DNA of 64,000 bases from Streptomyces spinoverrucosus (lineage in GTDB: Bacteria > Actinomycetota > Actinomycetes > Streptomycetales > Streptomycetaceae), in the NCBI RefSeq assembly GCF_006539505.1, contig NZ_BJND01000044.1, forward strand, positions 30,829 to 94,828, given 5' to 3'. Position numbers and translations under genes: made by a program. The first letter of the stretch is position 1. Each line of letters opens with the position of its first letter. Below are positions 8,394 through 16,774 of the stretch, in pieces. A model generated the notes under the pieces. That model was not told the DNA's origin. It saw nothing but the letters and a program-made list of their open reading frames with translations, and searched no databases.

Positions 8394-9767
8394 ATGCCTG
8401 CCGACACCGCCCCCCGCACCACCGTCGCTTCCGTCGCCGGGTGGGGCCGCACCGCTCCCACTACCGCCCGGGTGATCCGCCCCCGGACGTACCAGGAGGC
8501 CGTGGCGGCCGTCCGGGACTGCGGGGCTCGCGGCGGCATCGCGCGGGGCCTGGGGCGGGCGTACGGGGACGCGGCGCAGAACGCCGGCGGGGCGGTGCTC
8601 GACATGACGGGCCTGGGCCGGATCCACGCCATCGACGTCGGCGGCGGGACCGTCCTGTGCGACGCGGGCGTCTCCCTGCACCGCCTGATGGAGGTGCTGC
8701 TGCCGCTCGGCTGGTTCGTGCCCGTCACGCCGGGCACGCGGCACGTCACGGTCGGCGGGGCGATCGGCGCGGACATCCACGGCAAGAACCACCACGTCGC
8801 GGGCTCCTTCGCCCGCCACGTACCGTCCCTGGAGCTCCTCACCGCCGACGGCGGCATCCGCACCGTCGCCCAGGGCACGCCCCTCTTCGACGCGACCGCG
8901 GGCGGCATGGGCCTCACCGGCGTCATCCTGACGGCGACCGTCCGGCTCCAGCCGGTCGAGACGTCATGGATGCTGGTCGACACCGAGCGCGCCGACGACC
9001 TGGACGACCTGATGGCCCGACTGACGGCCACCGACCACCGCTACCCCTACTCGGTCGCCTGGATCGACCTGCTGGCCCGCGGCGCGGCGACGGGCCGCGC
9101 GGTACTGACCCGCGGCGACCACGCGCCCCTGGAGGCCCTGCGTGAGGGCACGCGCGCGCGTAGAGGCCCTCTCGCCTTCCGCCCCACCCGCTTGCCGCCC
9201 GCCCCCGATCTGGTGCCGGAGGGTCTCCTGAGCCGCCGCACGGTCGGATTGTTCAACGAACTCTGGTTCCGCACAGCACCACGCGCGCGTACCGGCCATC
9301 TCCAGAGGCTCTCCGCCTTCTTCCACCCCCTGGACGGCGTACCGCACTGGAACCGGATCTACGGCCGCGGCGGCCTCGTGCAGTACCAGTTCGTCGTCGG
9401 ATACGGCCAGGAGGAGACCGTGCGCCGGATCGTGCGTCGCGTCGCGGCGCGCCGCTGCCCGTCCTTCCTGGCCGTCCTCAAGCGCTTCGGGGACGCCGAC
9501 CCGGGCTGGCTCTCCTTCCCGGTGCCCGGCTGGACGCTGGCCCTGGACATCCCGGCCGGCCTGCCCGGCCTCGCCGCCTTCCTCGACGAGCTGGACGAGG
9601 AGGTGGCGGCCGCGGGCGGCCGGGTCTACCTGGCCAAGGACTCCCGGCTGCGCCCCGACCTGCTCACCGCGATGTACCCGAGACTCGCCGACTTCCGCGC
9701 CCTGCGCGCGGAACTGGACCCGCGCGGTGTCTTCACCTCGGACCTCTCCCGCCGACTCGGCATCTAG
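8394..9767 (+). CDS. dprE1: DprE1-like FAD-dependent decaprenylphosphoryl-ribose 2-oxidase
   Basis: 457 residues. The N-terminal PCMH-type FAD-binding domain (about 15-190) shows ARGLGRAYGDAAQNAGG and VTVGGAIGADIHGKNHHVAG, both hallmarks of DprE1. The C-terminal substrate domain includes LKRFGDADPGWLSFPVPGW. The enzyme oxidises the 2-prime hydroxyl of decaprenylphosphoryl-ribose, at the membrane surface. In Mycobacterium tuberculosis the Cys387 hit by benzothiazinones lies in the segment GWNICVDF; the aligned segment here is GWTLALD, with Ala383 in place of Cys. The next gene encodes the matching reductase after a 30-nt gap, so the two probably form an operon. Confidence 0.9.
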   Translation: MPADTAPRTTVASVAGWGRTAPTTARVIRPRTYQEAVAAVRDCGARGGIARGLGRAYGDAAQNAGGAVLDMTGLGRIHAIDVGGGTVLCDAGVSLHRLMEVLLPLGWFVPVTPGTRHVTVGGAIGADIHGKNHHVAGSFARHVPSLELLTADGGIRTVAQGTPLFDATAGGMGLTGVILTATVRLQPVETSWMLVDTERADDLDDLMARLTATDHRYPYSVAWIDLLARGAATGRAVLTRGDHAPLEALREGTRARRGPLAFRPTRLPPAPDLVPEGLLSRRTVGLFNELWFRTAPRARTGHLQRLSAFFHPLDGVPHWNRIYGRGGLVQYQFVVGYGQEETVRRIVRRVAARRCPSFLAVLKRFGDADPGWLSFPVPGWTLALDIPAGLPGLAAFLDELDEEVAAAGGRVYLAKDSRLRPDLLTAMYPRLADFRALRAELDPRGVFTSDLSRRLGI

Positions 9768-9797
9768 CCCGCCCCCACGTCGACCCCAGGAGCTGTC

Positions 9798-10553
9798 ATG
9801 AAGGACGCCTTCGGTCTCCCCCAGTCCCTCCTCGTCCTCGGCGGCACGTCCGAGATCGCGCTGGCCACCGCCCGCCGCCTGATCATCCGCCGTACGCGCA
9901 CGGTGTGGCTGGCCGGACGGCCCTCGCCCGCCCTGGAGGCGGCCGCCGACGGCCTGCGCGCCCTGGGCGCCGACGTGCACACCGTCGCGTTCGACGCGCT
10001 CGACCCCGAGTCCCACGAGACGGTGCTCGACAAGGTCTTCGCGGAGGGCGACATCGACATGGTTCTGCTCGCGTTCGGCATCCTCGGCGACCAGGCGCGC
10101 GACGAGCGCGAGCCGGTCAGCGCGGTGCGTGTCGCGCAGACCAACTACACGGGAGCGGTCTCGGCGGGCCTGGTCGCCGCCCGCGCGCTGCAGGCGCAGG
10201 GCCATGGCTCCCTGGTCGTCCTCTCCTCGGTCGCCGCCGAACGCGCCCGCCGCGCGAACTTCATCTACGGCTCCAGCAAGGCGGGCCTCGACGCGTTCGC
10301 CCAGGGCCTGGGCGACGCGCTGCACGGAACGGGCGTGCACGTCATGGTCGTACGCCCCGGATTCGTCCGCTCGAAGATGACCACGGGCTTGGAGGAGGCC
10401 CCTCTCTCCACCACCCCCGAAGCGGTCGCGACGGCGATCGAACTGGGCCTGCGCTGCCGCTCGGAGACGGTGTGGGTACCCGGATCGCTCCGTCTGGTGA
10501 TGGCGGCGCTACGACACATCCCGCGCGGGGTGTTCCGGCGGCTGCCGGTGTAG
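9798..10553 (+). CDS. dprE2: DprE2-like short-chain reductase (2-ulose 2-reductase)
   Basis: 251 residues, a classical short-chain dehydrogenase/reductase. The nucleotide-binding turn is VLGGTSEIALATARRL near residue 10. The catalytic Ser lies in VVLSSVAAERAR and the Tyr-Lys pair in FIYGSSKAGLDAF. A downstream VVRPGFVRSKMT matches the SDR substrate loop. Together with DprE1 it converts decaprenylphosphoryl-ribose to the arabinose form by reducing the 2-keto intermediate. It starts at an ATG behind CCAGGAGCTGTC and follows dprE1 by 30 nt. The function is assigned mainly from this pairing, since SDR sequences alone are not very specific. Confidence 0.9.
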   Translation: MKDAFGLPQSLLVLGGTSEIALATARRLIIRRTRTVWLAGRPSPALEAAADGLRALGADVHTVAFDALDPESHETVLDKVFAEGDIDMVLLAFGILGDQARDEREPVSAVRVAQTNYTGAVSAGLVAARALQAQGHGSLVVLSSVAAERARRANFIYGSSKAGLDAFAQGLGDALHGTGVHVMVVRPGFVRSKMTTGLEEAPLSTTPEAVATAIELGLRCRSETVWVPGSLRLVMAALRHIPRGVFRRLPV

Positions 10554-10557
10554 CGGG

Positions 10558-11136
10558 CTAACGGCTGGGAATGGTGCCCCGCTCCACATGCCCCGCCTGC
10601 GGCGGCACCACCGCGCCGCCGAACGCGAACTCGCGCAGCTTGCGCCACACGCCGTCGCCGCCCTGTTCGTACAGGGCGAAGCCGGTGCAGGCCCACTCGG
10701 CCTGGTAGTCGGCGAGTTCCGCGAAGGCGCGGTCCATGGCCGCCTCGTCGATGCCGTGGGCGACGGTGACGTGTGGGTGGTACGGGAACTGCAGCTCGCG
10801 TGCCACCGGGCCGGAGCCGTCCCGGACCTGCTTCTGCAGCCACGCGCACACCTCGGCGCCCTCGACGACCTGGACGTACACGACCGGCGACAGGGGCCGG
10901 AAGGTCCCGGTGCCGGACAGCCGCATCGCGAAGGGGCGCCCGGCGGCGGCGACCTCGGCGAGGTACGCCTCGATCGCGGGCAGCTCCGAGTCGTCGACCT
11001 CCGTCGGCGGCAGCAGGGTGACGTGCGTGGGGATGCCGTGAGCCGCGGCGTCGCCGAAGCCCGCGCGCCGCTGCTGGAGCAGGCTGCCGTGCGGCTCCGG
11101 GACCGCGATCGACACACCGATCGTTACGGTCCCCAC
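10558..11136 (-). CDS. 2H phosphoesterase / 2'-5' RNA ligase family protein
   Basis: 192 residues from GTG 11136, which follows ACAGGAGACGAC; an upstream ATG at 11172 has no ribosome site. The two histidine motifs of the 2H superfamily are present: THVTLLPPTE near residue 37 and HPHVTVAHG near residue 117, giving the two catalytic HxT sites. Members act on 2'-5' or cyclic phosphodiester bonds in RNA or nucleotides; the substrate cannot be inferred. It converges on dprE2 with only a 4-nt gap and lies downstream of trpS across a repeat-filled spacer. Confidence 0.88.
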   Translation of the reverse strand: MGTVTIGVSIAVPEPHGSLLQQRRAGFGDAAAHGIPTHVTLLPPTEVDDSELPAIEAYLAEVAAAGRPFAMRLSGTGTFRPLSPVVYVQVVEGAEVCAWLQKQVRDGSGPVARELQFPYHPHVTVAHGIDEAAMDRAFAELADYQAEWACTGFALYEQGGDGVWRKLREFAFGGAVVPPQAGHVERGTIPSR

Positions 11137-11284
11137 GTCGTCTCCTGTCGTCGTGTCGGGTACGGGTCTCAAGCGGGCACGGGTGGCCGCGGGTGCGGCC
11201 GTCCGGCTATCGACTGTACGGCTCCGGCTGTGCCGTGGGCAGCCGCAGCCGCAGTGATGTGCAGCGCTTGTGCGGTGTATGGGG

Positions 11285-11421
11285 GTACGGCCCGGGTCGC
11301 GGGTGTACGGCCCGGAGGTACGGGCGTACGGCCCGGAGGTACGGGCGTACGGCCCGGAGGTACGGGCGTACGGCCTGGGAGTACGGGCGTACGGTCCGGG
11401 AGTACGGGCGTACGGTCCGGC
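11285..11421. repeat. 21-nt tandem repeat downstream of trpS
   Basis: The unit GTACGGGCGTACGGCCCGGA(G) of 21 nt recurs at 11318, 11339, 11360, 11381 and 11402, with degenerate partial copies from 11285. The last copy stops 1 nt short of the trpS stop codon. Each unit contains the palindromic core CGTACG and can pair with its neighbours, so the array could form a large hairpin on the trpS 3-prime end. The rest of the 285-nt gap (11137-11284) shows nothing recognisable. Confidence 0.9.
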
Positions 11422-12435
11422 TCAGTGCTTGGCCGGGAGGAAGCCCACCCTGTCGTAGGCCTGTGCCAGGGTCTCCGCGGCGACGGCGCGCGCCTTCTCC
11501 GCGCCCTTGGCCAGGATCGAGTCCAGCGTCTCCGGGTCGTCGAGGTACTGGTTGGTCCGCTCCCGGAACGGCGTCACGAACTCGACCATGACGTCGGCGA
11601 GGTCCGTCTTGAGCGCACCGTAGCCCTTGCCGACGTACTTCTCCTCCAGTTCCGCGATTCCCGTCCCGGTCAGGTTCGAGTAGATGGAGAGGAGGTTGCT
11701 GACGCCCGGCTTGGCCTCGGGGTCGAAGCGGATCACGGTGTCCGTGTCGGTGACGGCGCTCTTGACCTTCTTCGCCGTGGCCTTGGGCTCGTCGAGCAGG
11801 TTGATCAGGCCCTTCGGCGTGGACGCCGACTTGCTCATCTTGATCGACGGGTCCTGAAGGTCGTAGATCTTGGCCGTCTCCTTGAGGATGTACGGCTTCG
11901 GGACCGTGAACGTCTGGCCGAAGCGGCCGTTGAAGCGCTCGGCGAGGTCGCGGGTGAGCTCGATGTGCTGGCGCTGGTCCTCGCCGACGGGGACCTCGTT
12001 GGCCTGGTAGAGGAGGATGTCCGCGACTTGCAGGATCGGGTACGTGAACAGGCCGACGGAGGCCCGGTCCGCGCCCTGCTTGGCGGACTTGTCCTTGAAC
12101 TGGGTCATGCGGGACGCCTCGCCGAAGCCGGTGAGGCAGTTCATGACCCAGGCGAGCTGGGCGTGCTCGGGGACGTGGCTCTGGACGAACAGCGTGCAGC
12201 GCTCGGGGTCGAGTCCGGCCGCGAGCAGCTGGGCGGCGGCGAGCCGGGTGTTGGCGCGCAGGTCCTTGGGGTCCTGCGGGAGCGTGATCGCGTGTAGGTC
12301 GACGACCATGTAGAACGCGTCGTGGGTCTCCTGCAGGGCCACCCACTGGCGGACGGCGCCGAGGTAGTTGCCGAGGTGGAACGAGCCTGCGGTGGGCTGG
12401 ATTCCGGAGAGCACGCGGGGTCGATCAGAGGCCAT
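11422..12435 (-). CDS. trpS: Tryptophanyl-tRNA synthetase
   Basis: 337 residues, the usual length of bacterial TrpRS. This class I synthetase charges tRNA-Trp with tryptophan in the cytoplasm. The HIGH-type motif is PTAGSFHLGNYLG near residue 15 and the KMSKS motif is intact as DPSIKMSKSAS near residue 195. The tryptophan pocket segments MTQFKDKS and NEVPVGEDQ(R)QHIEL are visible. The start was taken at ATG 12435 (MASDRPRVLSGIQ); an in-frame ATG at 12444 would add three residues, and the ribosome site is weak for both. A tandem 21-nt repeat begins right after the stop codon. Confidence 0.95.
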   Translation of the reverse strand: MASDRPRVLSGIQPTAGSFHLGNYLGAVRQWVALQETHDAFYMVVDLHAITLPQDPKDLRANTRLAAAQLLAAGLDPERCTLFVQSHVPEHAQLAWVMNCLTGFGEASRMTQFKDKSAKQGADRASVGLFTYPILQVADILLYQANEVPVGEDQRQHIELTRDLAERFNGRFGQTFTVPKPYILKETAKIYDLQDPSIKMSKSASTPKGLINLLDEPKATAKKVKSAVTDTDTVIRFDPEAKPGVSNLLSIYSNLTGTGIAELEEKYVGKGYGALKTDLADVMVEFVTPFRERTNQYLDDPETLDSILAKGAEKARAVAAETLAQAYDRVGFLPAKH

Positions 12436-12490
12436 GCTCACCATTCTCTCAGGTCCTGGGGGCCGGTCCGGAACTGGTCGGAAACAGATG

Positions 12491-12517
12491 GGAACCGAAC
12501 CGTCCCCGGCGGTGTAA
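12491..12517 (+). promoter_or_regulatory. Predicted ECF-sigma promoter upstream of the sigma gene
   Basis: GGAACC (12491-12496), 15 nt, then GTGTAA (12512-12517). The -35 GGAAC is typical of ECF sigma factors. The same elements with the same 15-nt spacing and shared flanks (TGGGAACC and GCGGTGTANCA) occur before the gene at 14245. This suggests that the sigma factor drives its own gene. The predicted transcription start would be close to the GTG at 12525, so the message may be leaderless. Confidence 0.65.
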
Positions 12518-12524
12518 CAAAGGT

Positions 12525-13127
12525 GTGAGGACGCGGGAGGGGGGCCGCATCGTCGATGAGGTCGCGGTGATCGCACGCGTACGCGCCGGAGAGCCGGAGG
12601 CGTACGCGCAGCTGGTGCGGGCCCATACGGGCATCGCACTCAGGGCGGCCACCGCGCTCGGGGCGGGTGCGGACGCGGAGGACGTGGTGCAGCAGGCCTT
12701 CGTCAAGGCGTACTGCTCGCTGGGCCGGTTCAAGGACGGCGCGGCGTTCAGGCCGTGGCTGCTGGCGATCGTCGCCAATGAGACGAGGAACACAGTGCGT
12801 ACGGCGGCCCGCCAACGCACGCTCGCCGGGCGTGAGGCGGCGTTCGTGGAGGCGGAACCGCTGATACCGGAATCGGTGGACCCGGCGGTGGCGGCGCTGG
12901 AGAGAGAGCGCCGTGCCGCGCTCCAGGCCGCCCTGGGCAAGCTCAGCGAGGAGCATCGCCTGGTCGTCACCTACCGCTATCTCCTCGAGATGGACGAGTC
13001 CGAGACGGCCCAGGCCCTTGGCTGGCCCCGGGGCACGGTGAAATCCCGGCTGAACCGCGCGTTGCGGAAGCTGGGGCGGTTGCTGCCGGATTTTCAACCT
13101 CGGGAAGGGGGTGATGAGCATGGGTGA
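12525..13127 (+). CDS. ECF-type RNA polymerase sigma factor
   Basis: 200 residues. Region 2 (about 20-90) shows ADAEDVVQQAFVKAY and the promoter-melting segment FRPWLLAIVANETRNTVR; region 4 (about 130-190) shows LSEEHRLVVTYRYLLEMDESETAQALGWPRGTVKSRLNRAL, listed here as the helix-turn-helix stretch by its end residues. It directs RNA polymerase to a small regulon. Start GTG 12525 sits next to the predicted transcription start; GTG 12567 is a shorter alternative. The stop overlaps the following gene, which probably encodes its membrane-bound regulator. The ECF-type promoter in front implies autoregulation. Confidence 0.93.
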   Translation: MRTREGGRIVDEVAVIARVRAGEPEAYAQLVRAHTGIALRAATALGAGADAEDVVQQAFVKAYCSLGRFKDGAAFRPWLLAIVANETRNTVRTAARQRTLAGREAAFVEAEPLIPESVDPAVAALERERRAALQAALGKLSEEHRLVVTYRYLLEMDESETAQALGWPRGTVKSRLNRALRKLGRLLPDFQPREGGDEHG

Positions 13128-14106
13128 CGGGCGGATGCCGGACGACGGTGAGTGGCGGATGCCGGACGACGGTGACGGGCAAGGGGCGTACGAGGGTGAC
13201 CGGCGGCGTGCGTACGGGCATGACGGCGCCGGGGACGCCGGAGGCGCCGGTGGGTACGGTCGGCGTGGAGACCCGGCCCGGCTGCCGGAGGAGCTGCGGG
13301 CCCTCGGGCGTTCGCTGGACGTGCCGGGTGCGGCGGACGGCGCCGAGACGATGGTCGAGCGGGTGCTGGGGCAGATACTCGCCGAGTGTGTGCCTGTCCC
13401 GGTGGCCGAGCCGCCGGGTGCCGCCGAGCGGCTGCGGGCCGTGCGGCGCTGGACGCGGATGCGCTGGCGTTCGCTGACCGCGGCGCTGTGCGGCCTGCTG
13501 ACGGTGCTCGTGCTCACGCCCCCGGTGCGGGCGGCGGTCTTCGACTGGTTCGACTTCGCCGGAGTGGAGGTGCGCTACGACCCGTCGGCGATGCCGTCGC
13601 CCGGCGCAGAGGTCCCCGGTTGCGGTCGCTCGGTGTCGCTCGCCCAGGCTGAGGGCCGTGCCGGATTCGAGCCGCTGGTGCCGGAGGAGCTCGGCATGCC
13701 GGACACGGTCTCGGTGACGGGTGAACCGGGGGGACGATTCGTGGTGAGCCTGTGCTGGGGCGAGGACGGGCGCACGATACGGCTGGACCAGCGGCGCGCG
13801 AGCCTGGACATCAGCTTCGCCAAGACGGTGCGCGAACCGCCGGAATGGATCTCGCTGGGCCCCGACGCCTCGCACGATCCGGTCCTGTGGTTCCCTCGCC
13901 CGCACCTGCTGACCGTCTGGCTGGTGGACGCGAGCGGGGAGCGCTACACGCGCGAGGAGCGGACGGCCGGTCCGACGTTGCTGTGGTGGACCCGCGGCGC
14001 GGAGGACAAGGCCGTGACGCTGCGGCTGGAAGGGGTGGCGTCGAAGGAGCGGGCCGTGAAGATCGCGCGATCCATGGAGAGGCCGTCCGAGGTGTCCTCG
14101 CATTAG
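13114..14106 (+). CDS. Membrane protein, candidate anti-sigma factor
   Basis: About 330 residues. Possible starts are GTG 13111, ATG 13114 and ATG 13120, behind GGGAAGGGG; all overlap the end of the sigma gene. The N-terminal 55 residues are low-complexity with repeats of RMPDDG. A cytoplasmic stretch is followed by one helix (WRSLTAALCGLLTVLVLTPP) and an extracytoplasmic C-terminal domain of about 190 residues that I do not recognise. The layout and gene coupling fit a transmembrane anti-sigma factor or a sigma-associated sensor, but no zinc-binding HxxxCxxC motif is visible in the N-terminal part. Confidence 0.75.
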   Translation: MSMGDGRMPDDGEWRMPDDGDGQGAYEGDRRRAYGHDGAGDAGGAGGYGRRGDPARLPEELRALGRSLDVPGAADGAETMVERVLGQILAECVPVPVAEPPGAAERLRAVRRWTRMRWRSLTAALCGLLTVLVLTPPVRAAVFDWFDFAGVEVRYDPSAMPSPGAEVPGCGRSVSLAQAEGRAGFEPLVPEELGMPDTVSVTGEPGGRFVVSLCWGEDGRTIRLDQRRASLDISFAKTVREPPEWISLGPDASHDPVLWFPRPHLLTVWLVDASGERYTREERTAGPTLLWWTRGAEDKAVTLRLEGVASKERAVKIARSMERPSEVSSH

Positions 14107-14158
14107 TTCCTCGCATCAGTTCTGAACCGGCCGGTCCGGAAAATGTGGGTTCCGGGTG

Positions 14159-14185
14159 GGAACCCAGGCGGTTCGGGCGGTGTAC
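14159..14185 (+). promoter_or_regulatory. Second copy of the ECF-sigma promoter
   Basis: GGAACC (14159-14164), 15 nt, then GTGTAC (14180-14185), matching the promoter before the sigma gene in both elements, spacing and flanks. It lies just after the anti-sigma candidate and before the membrane protein gene at 14245. This indicates that the latter is a target of the neighbouring sigma factor. Confidence 0.65.
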
Positions 14186-14244
14186 CAGAAGTGACATGCG
14201 GCTCGGAGACGGGCCGCACGGGGATCGCTCGACTGGGGGTTCGG

Positions 14245-15054
14245 ATGAGTGGACATCAGGTCGGCCGCTCGGGAGATCGCTCGCGTGGACGCGGGCGAGG
14301 CGGCGGGGGCGGCTGGAGGGGCCGCTTTCGTGAACTCGCGGCTCTGACAGTGGCATTGGCGGCGGCGCTCGCCCTCCTGCTATGGGGCGCGGCGGCGCCC
14401 GCGTCAGCCGGAGGGCCGACCAGCGTGCTCCTGGTATCACCGGAGAGCACGGAGACGGCCTCGCTGTACTACTCCGACAAGGAGTACGGCGAGCTGGAGC
14501 GGCTGCTCGGCGCACCGGGCCAGGGCACACGGGACAAGCCGCCCGAGGCCGGCCTGACGGCAGCCCGCCAGATCAACGTCACGTGGATGGTCCACGACGT
14601 GACGCCCTGGCGCCTCGACCGGGTCTACCCGGCCGACGACGAGCGGGATGTCTGGATACACACGGCGGCGAACCTGGACAGCACGACGAACGGCACCTGG
14701 CACCGCGCCGATCATCCGGCCCAGTTGCGCGCCCTGCTCAAGAAGCTGGGTCTGATGGGCAAGGCTTCGCCCGACGGAAACCCAGCGATCTTCCCACCGG
14801 CGTGGGAGGCATACGGGCCGGACGAGGGCGCGAAGGGCTCGTCCGGCACTGCGGCCGACGCCACGGGCACGGCGCCCGAGGCGTCCCGGGCCCAGTCGTC
14901 AGGGTCGGGTGACGGGACGGACTGGTGGTGGGCGCTTCCGGGCGTGGCGGCCGGGGCCATGCTCGCGCTGGTCCTGCGCCCCTTCACCGCGCGACTGCCG
15001 TGGGGCCGCCTAAGGGGTGAGCCGGGGCCGAGGCAGGAGCTGCGGGACGTATGA
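14245..15054 (+). CDS. Secreted or membrane-anchored protein of the ECF locus
   Basis: 269 residues from ATG 14245 behind GGGGGTTCGG. A basic Gly/Arg-rich start is followed by a signal-anchor helix (LAALTVALAAALALLLWGAA) and an extracytoplasmic domain. That domain holds TSVLLVSPESTETASLYYSD near its start and VTWMVHDVTPWRLDRVYP in the middle. A Gly/Ser/Ala linker leads to a second helix (WALPGVAAGAMLALVLRP) and a basic tail. I do not recognise the family; Streptomyces homologues are hypothetical proteins. GTG 14191 is an alternative in-frame start beside the predicted transcription start. Its sigma-type promoter ties it to the preceding pair. Confidence 0.8.
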   Translation: MSGHQVGRSGDRSRGRGRGGGGGWRGRFRELAALTVALAAALALLLWGAAAPASAGGPTSVLLVSPESTETASLYYSDKEYGELERLLGAPGQGTRDKPPEAGLTAARQINVTWMVHDVTPWRLDRVYPADDERDVWIHTAANLDSTTNGTWHRADHPAQLRALLKKLGLMGKASPDGNPAIFPPAWEAYGPDEGAKGSSGTAADATGTAPEASRAQSSGSGDGTDWWWALPGVAAGAMLALVLRPFTARLPWGRLRGEPGPRQELRDV

Positions 15055-15282
15055 AGGTCGGCGAAACGGACGGGGAGGTCGCCGGGGGCCGGCCCGGCCC
15101 GGTGATGGGTGATGCCGGGTGGGCGGTGGTGGGGCCGGCCGTCGGGTTCGCGGCCGGTGTCGGCGGCACCGTGCCGATACGCCGCGCGGCGGCCCGGCAG
15201 GGAGCCGGACCGCCGCGGGAGGAGCCACGCCAGGAGTTGATCGACCTGGACCTGTGCGGCCCGGGTGGCTTCGTCGTGGACG

Positions 15283-16731
15283 TCAGCCCAGGTCGATCTC
15301 CGGGTACAGCGGGAAGCCGGTGACGAGGTCGGTGGCACTGCGGGAGATCTCATCGGCGATCTTCGGGTCGAGGACGTGCTGCGCCTTGGACGGGGTGCCC
15401 TTGCTGGTGGTGCCGGGCTCGGTGGTGGTGAGGACGCGGTCGATGAGGGCGGCGACCTCGTCCATCTCGGCGGTGCCCAGGCCGCGGGTGGTCAGGGCGG
15501 GGGTGCCGATGCGGATGCCGGAGGTGTACCAGGCGCCGTTGGGGTCGGCCGGGATGGCGTTGCGGTTGGTGACGATGCCGGAGTCCAGGAGGGCGGCCTC
15601 GGCCTGGCGGCCGGTGAGGCCGTAGGAGTTGGCGACGTCGATCAGGTTGAGGTGGTTGTCGGTGCCGCCGGTGACGAGGGTGGCGCCGCGCCGCATCAGG
15701 CCGTCGGCCAGCGCGCGGGAGTTGTCGACGATGCGCTGGGCGTAGTCCTGGAAGGAGGGCTGACGGGCTTCGGCGAGGGCGACGGCCTTGGCGGCCATGA
15801 CGTGCGGGAGCGGGCCGCCGAGGACCATCGGGCAGCCGCGGTCGACCTGGTCCTTGAGGGAGTCGTCGCACAGGACCATGCCGCCGCGCGGGCCGCGCAG
15901 CGACTTGTGGGTGGTGGTGGTGACGATCTGGGCGTGCGGGACCGGGTCGAAGTCGCCGGTCAGCACCTTGCCCGCGACCAGGCCCGCGAAGTGCGCCATG
16001 TCGACCATGAGCGTGGCGCCGACCTCGTCGGCGATCTCGCGCATGATCCGGAAGTTCACGAGACGGGGGTAGGCGGAGTAGCCGGCGACGATGATCAGCG
16101 GCTTGAACTCGCGGGCCTGGGCGCGCAGGGCGTCGTAGTCGATCAGGCCGGTGGCGGGGTCGGTGCCGTAGGAGCGCTGGTCGAACATCTTGCCGGAGAT
16201 GTTCGGGCGGAAGCCGTGGGTGAGGTGGCCGCCGGCGTCCAGGGACATGCCGAGCATGCGCTGGTTGCCGAAGGCCTGGCGGAGTTCGGCCCAGTCGGCC
16301 TCGGAGAGGTCGTTGACCTGGCGGACGCCGGTCTTCTCCAGGAACGGGGCCTCGACACGGTCGGCGAGGACGGCCCAGAAGGCGACGAGGTTGGCGTCGA
16401 TGCCGGAGTGCGGCTGGACGTAGGCGTGGCGGGCACCGAACAGCTCGCGGGCGTGCTCGGCGGCGAGGGACTCGACGGTGTCGACGTTGCGGCAGCCGGC
16501 GTAGAAGCGGCGGCCGACGGTGCCCTCGGCGTACTTGTCGCTGAACCAGTTGCCCATCGCGAGGAGGGTGGCCGGGGAGGCGTAGTTCTCGGAGGCGATC
16601 AGCTTGAGCATCTCGCGCTGGTCGGCGACCTCCTGGCCGATGGCGTCGGCGACGCGTGGCTCGACGGCGCGGATCACGTCGAGGGCGGAGCGGAAGGCGG
16701 TGGACTCGGTGGAGAGGGGCTGCTCTGACAT
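15283..16731 (-). CDS. glyA: Serine hydroxymethyltransferase
   Basis: 482 residues, longer than the roughly 420 of enterobacterial GlyA. This PLP enzyme interconverts serine and glycine while charging tetrahydrofolate with a one-carbon unit. The PLP lysine lies in TTTTHKSLRGPRGG. Substrate and folate segments such as LIASENYASPATLLAMG, YAEGTVGRRFYAGC and HSGIDANLVAFWAVL are conserved. The extra length is mostly an insert after residue 130 (FLEKTGVRQVNDLSEADWAE) and a C-terminal extension. The gene is preceded by a probable ZTP riboswitch, which would link its expression to ZTP (AICAR triphosphate) and thus to folate status. Confidence 0.96.
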   Translation of the reverse strand: MSEQPLSTESTAFRSALDVIRAVEPRVADAIGQEVADQREMLKLIASENYASPATLLAMGNWFSDKYAEGTVGRRFYAGCRNVDTVESLAAEHARELFGARHAYVQPHSGIDANLVAFWAVLADRVEAPFLEKTGVRQVNDLSEADWAELRQAFGNQRMLGMSLDAGGHLTHGFRPNISGKMFDQRSYGTDPATGLIDYDALRAQAREFKPLIIVAGYSAYPRLVNFRIMREIADEVGATLMVDMAHFAGLVAGKVLTGDFDPVPHAQIVTTTTHKSLRGPRGGMVLCDDSLKDQVDRGCPMVLGGPLPHVMAAKAVALAEARQPSFQDYAQRIVDNSRALADGLMRRGATLVTGGTDNHLNLIDVANSYGLTGRQAEAALLDSGIVTNRNAIPADPNGAWYTSGIRIGTPALTTRGLGTAEMDEVAALIDRVLTTTEPGTTSKGTPSKAQHVLDPKIADEISRSATDLVTGFPLYPEIDLG

Positions 16732-16774
16732 CTCGGCCTCCGGGCGGCGTGGCTTAAGCGGTCACGGTTCACGG

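Noticed and set aside
15051..15323. A 90-codon frame starting with an ATGA overlap after the ECF-locus membrane protein gene
   Set aside because: It runs into the antisense 3-prime end of glyA, has a low-complexity Gly/Arg-rich translation and no recognisable family or ribosome site.
15265..16728. Long plus-strand open frame opposite glyA
   Set aside because: It mirrors the glyA codons with a Gly/Val/Asp-rich translation, and glyA is unmistakable.
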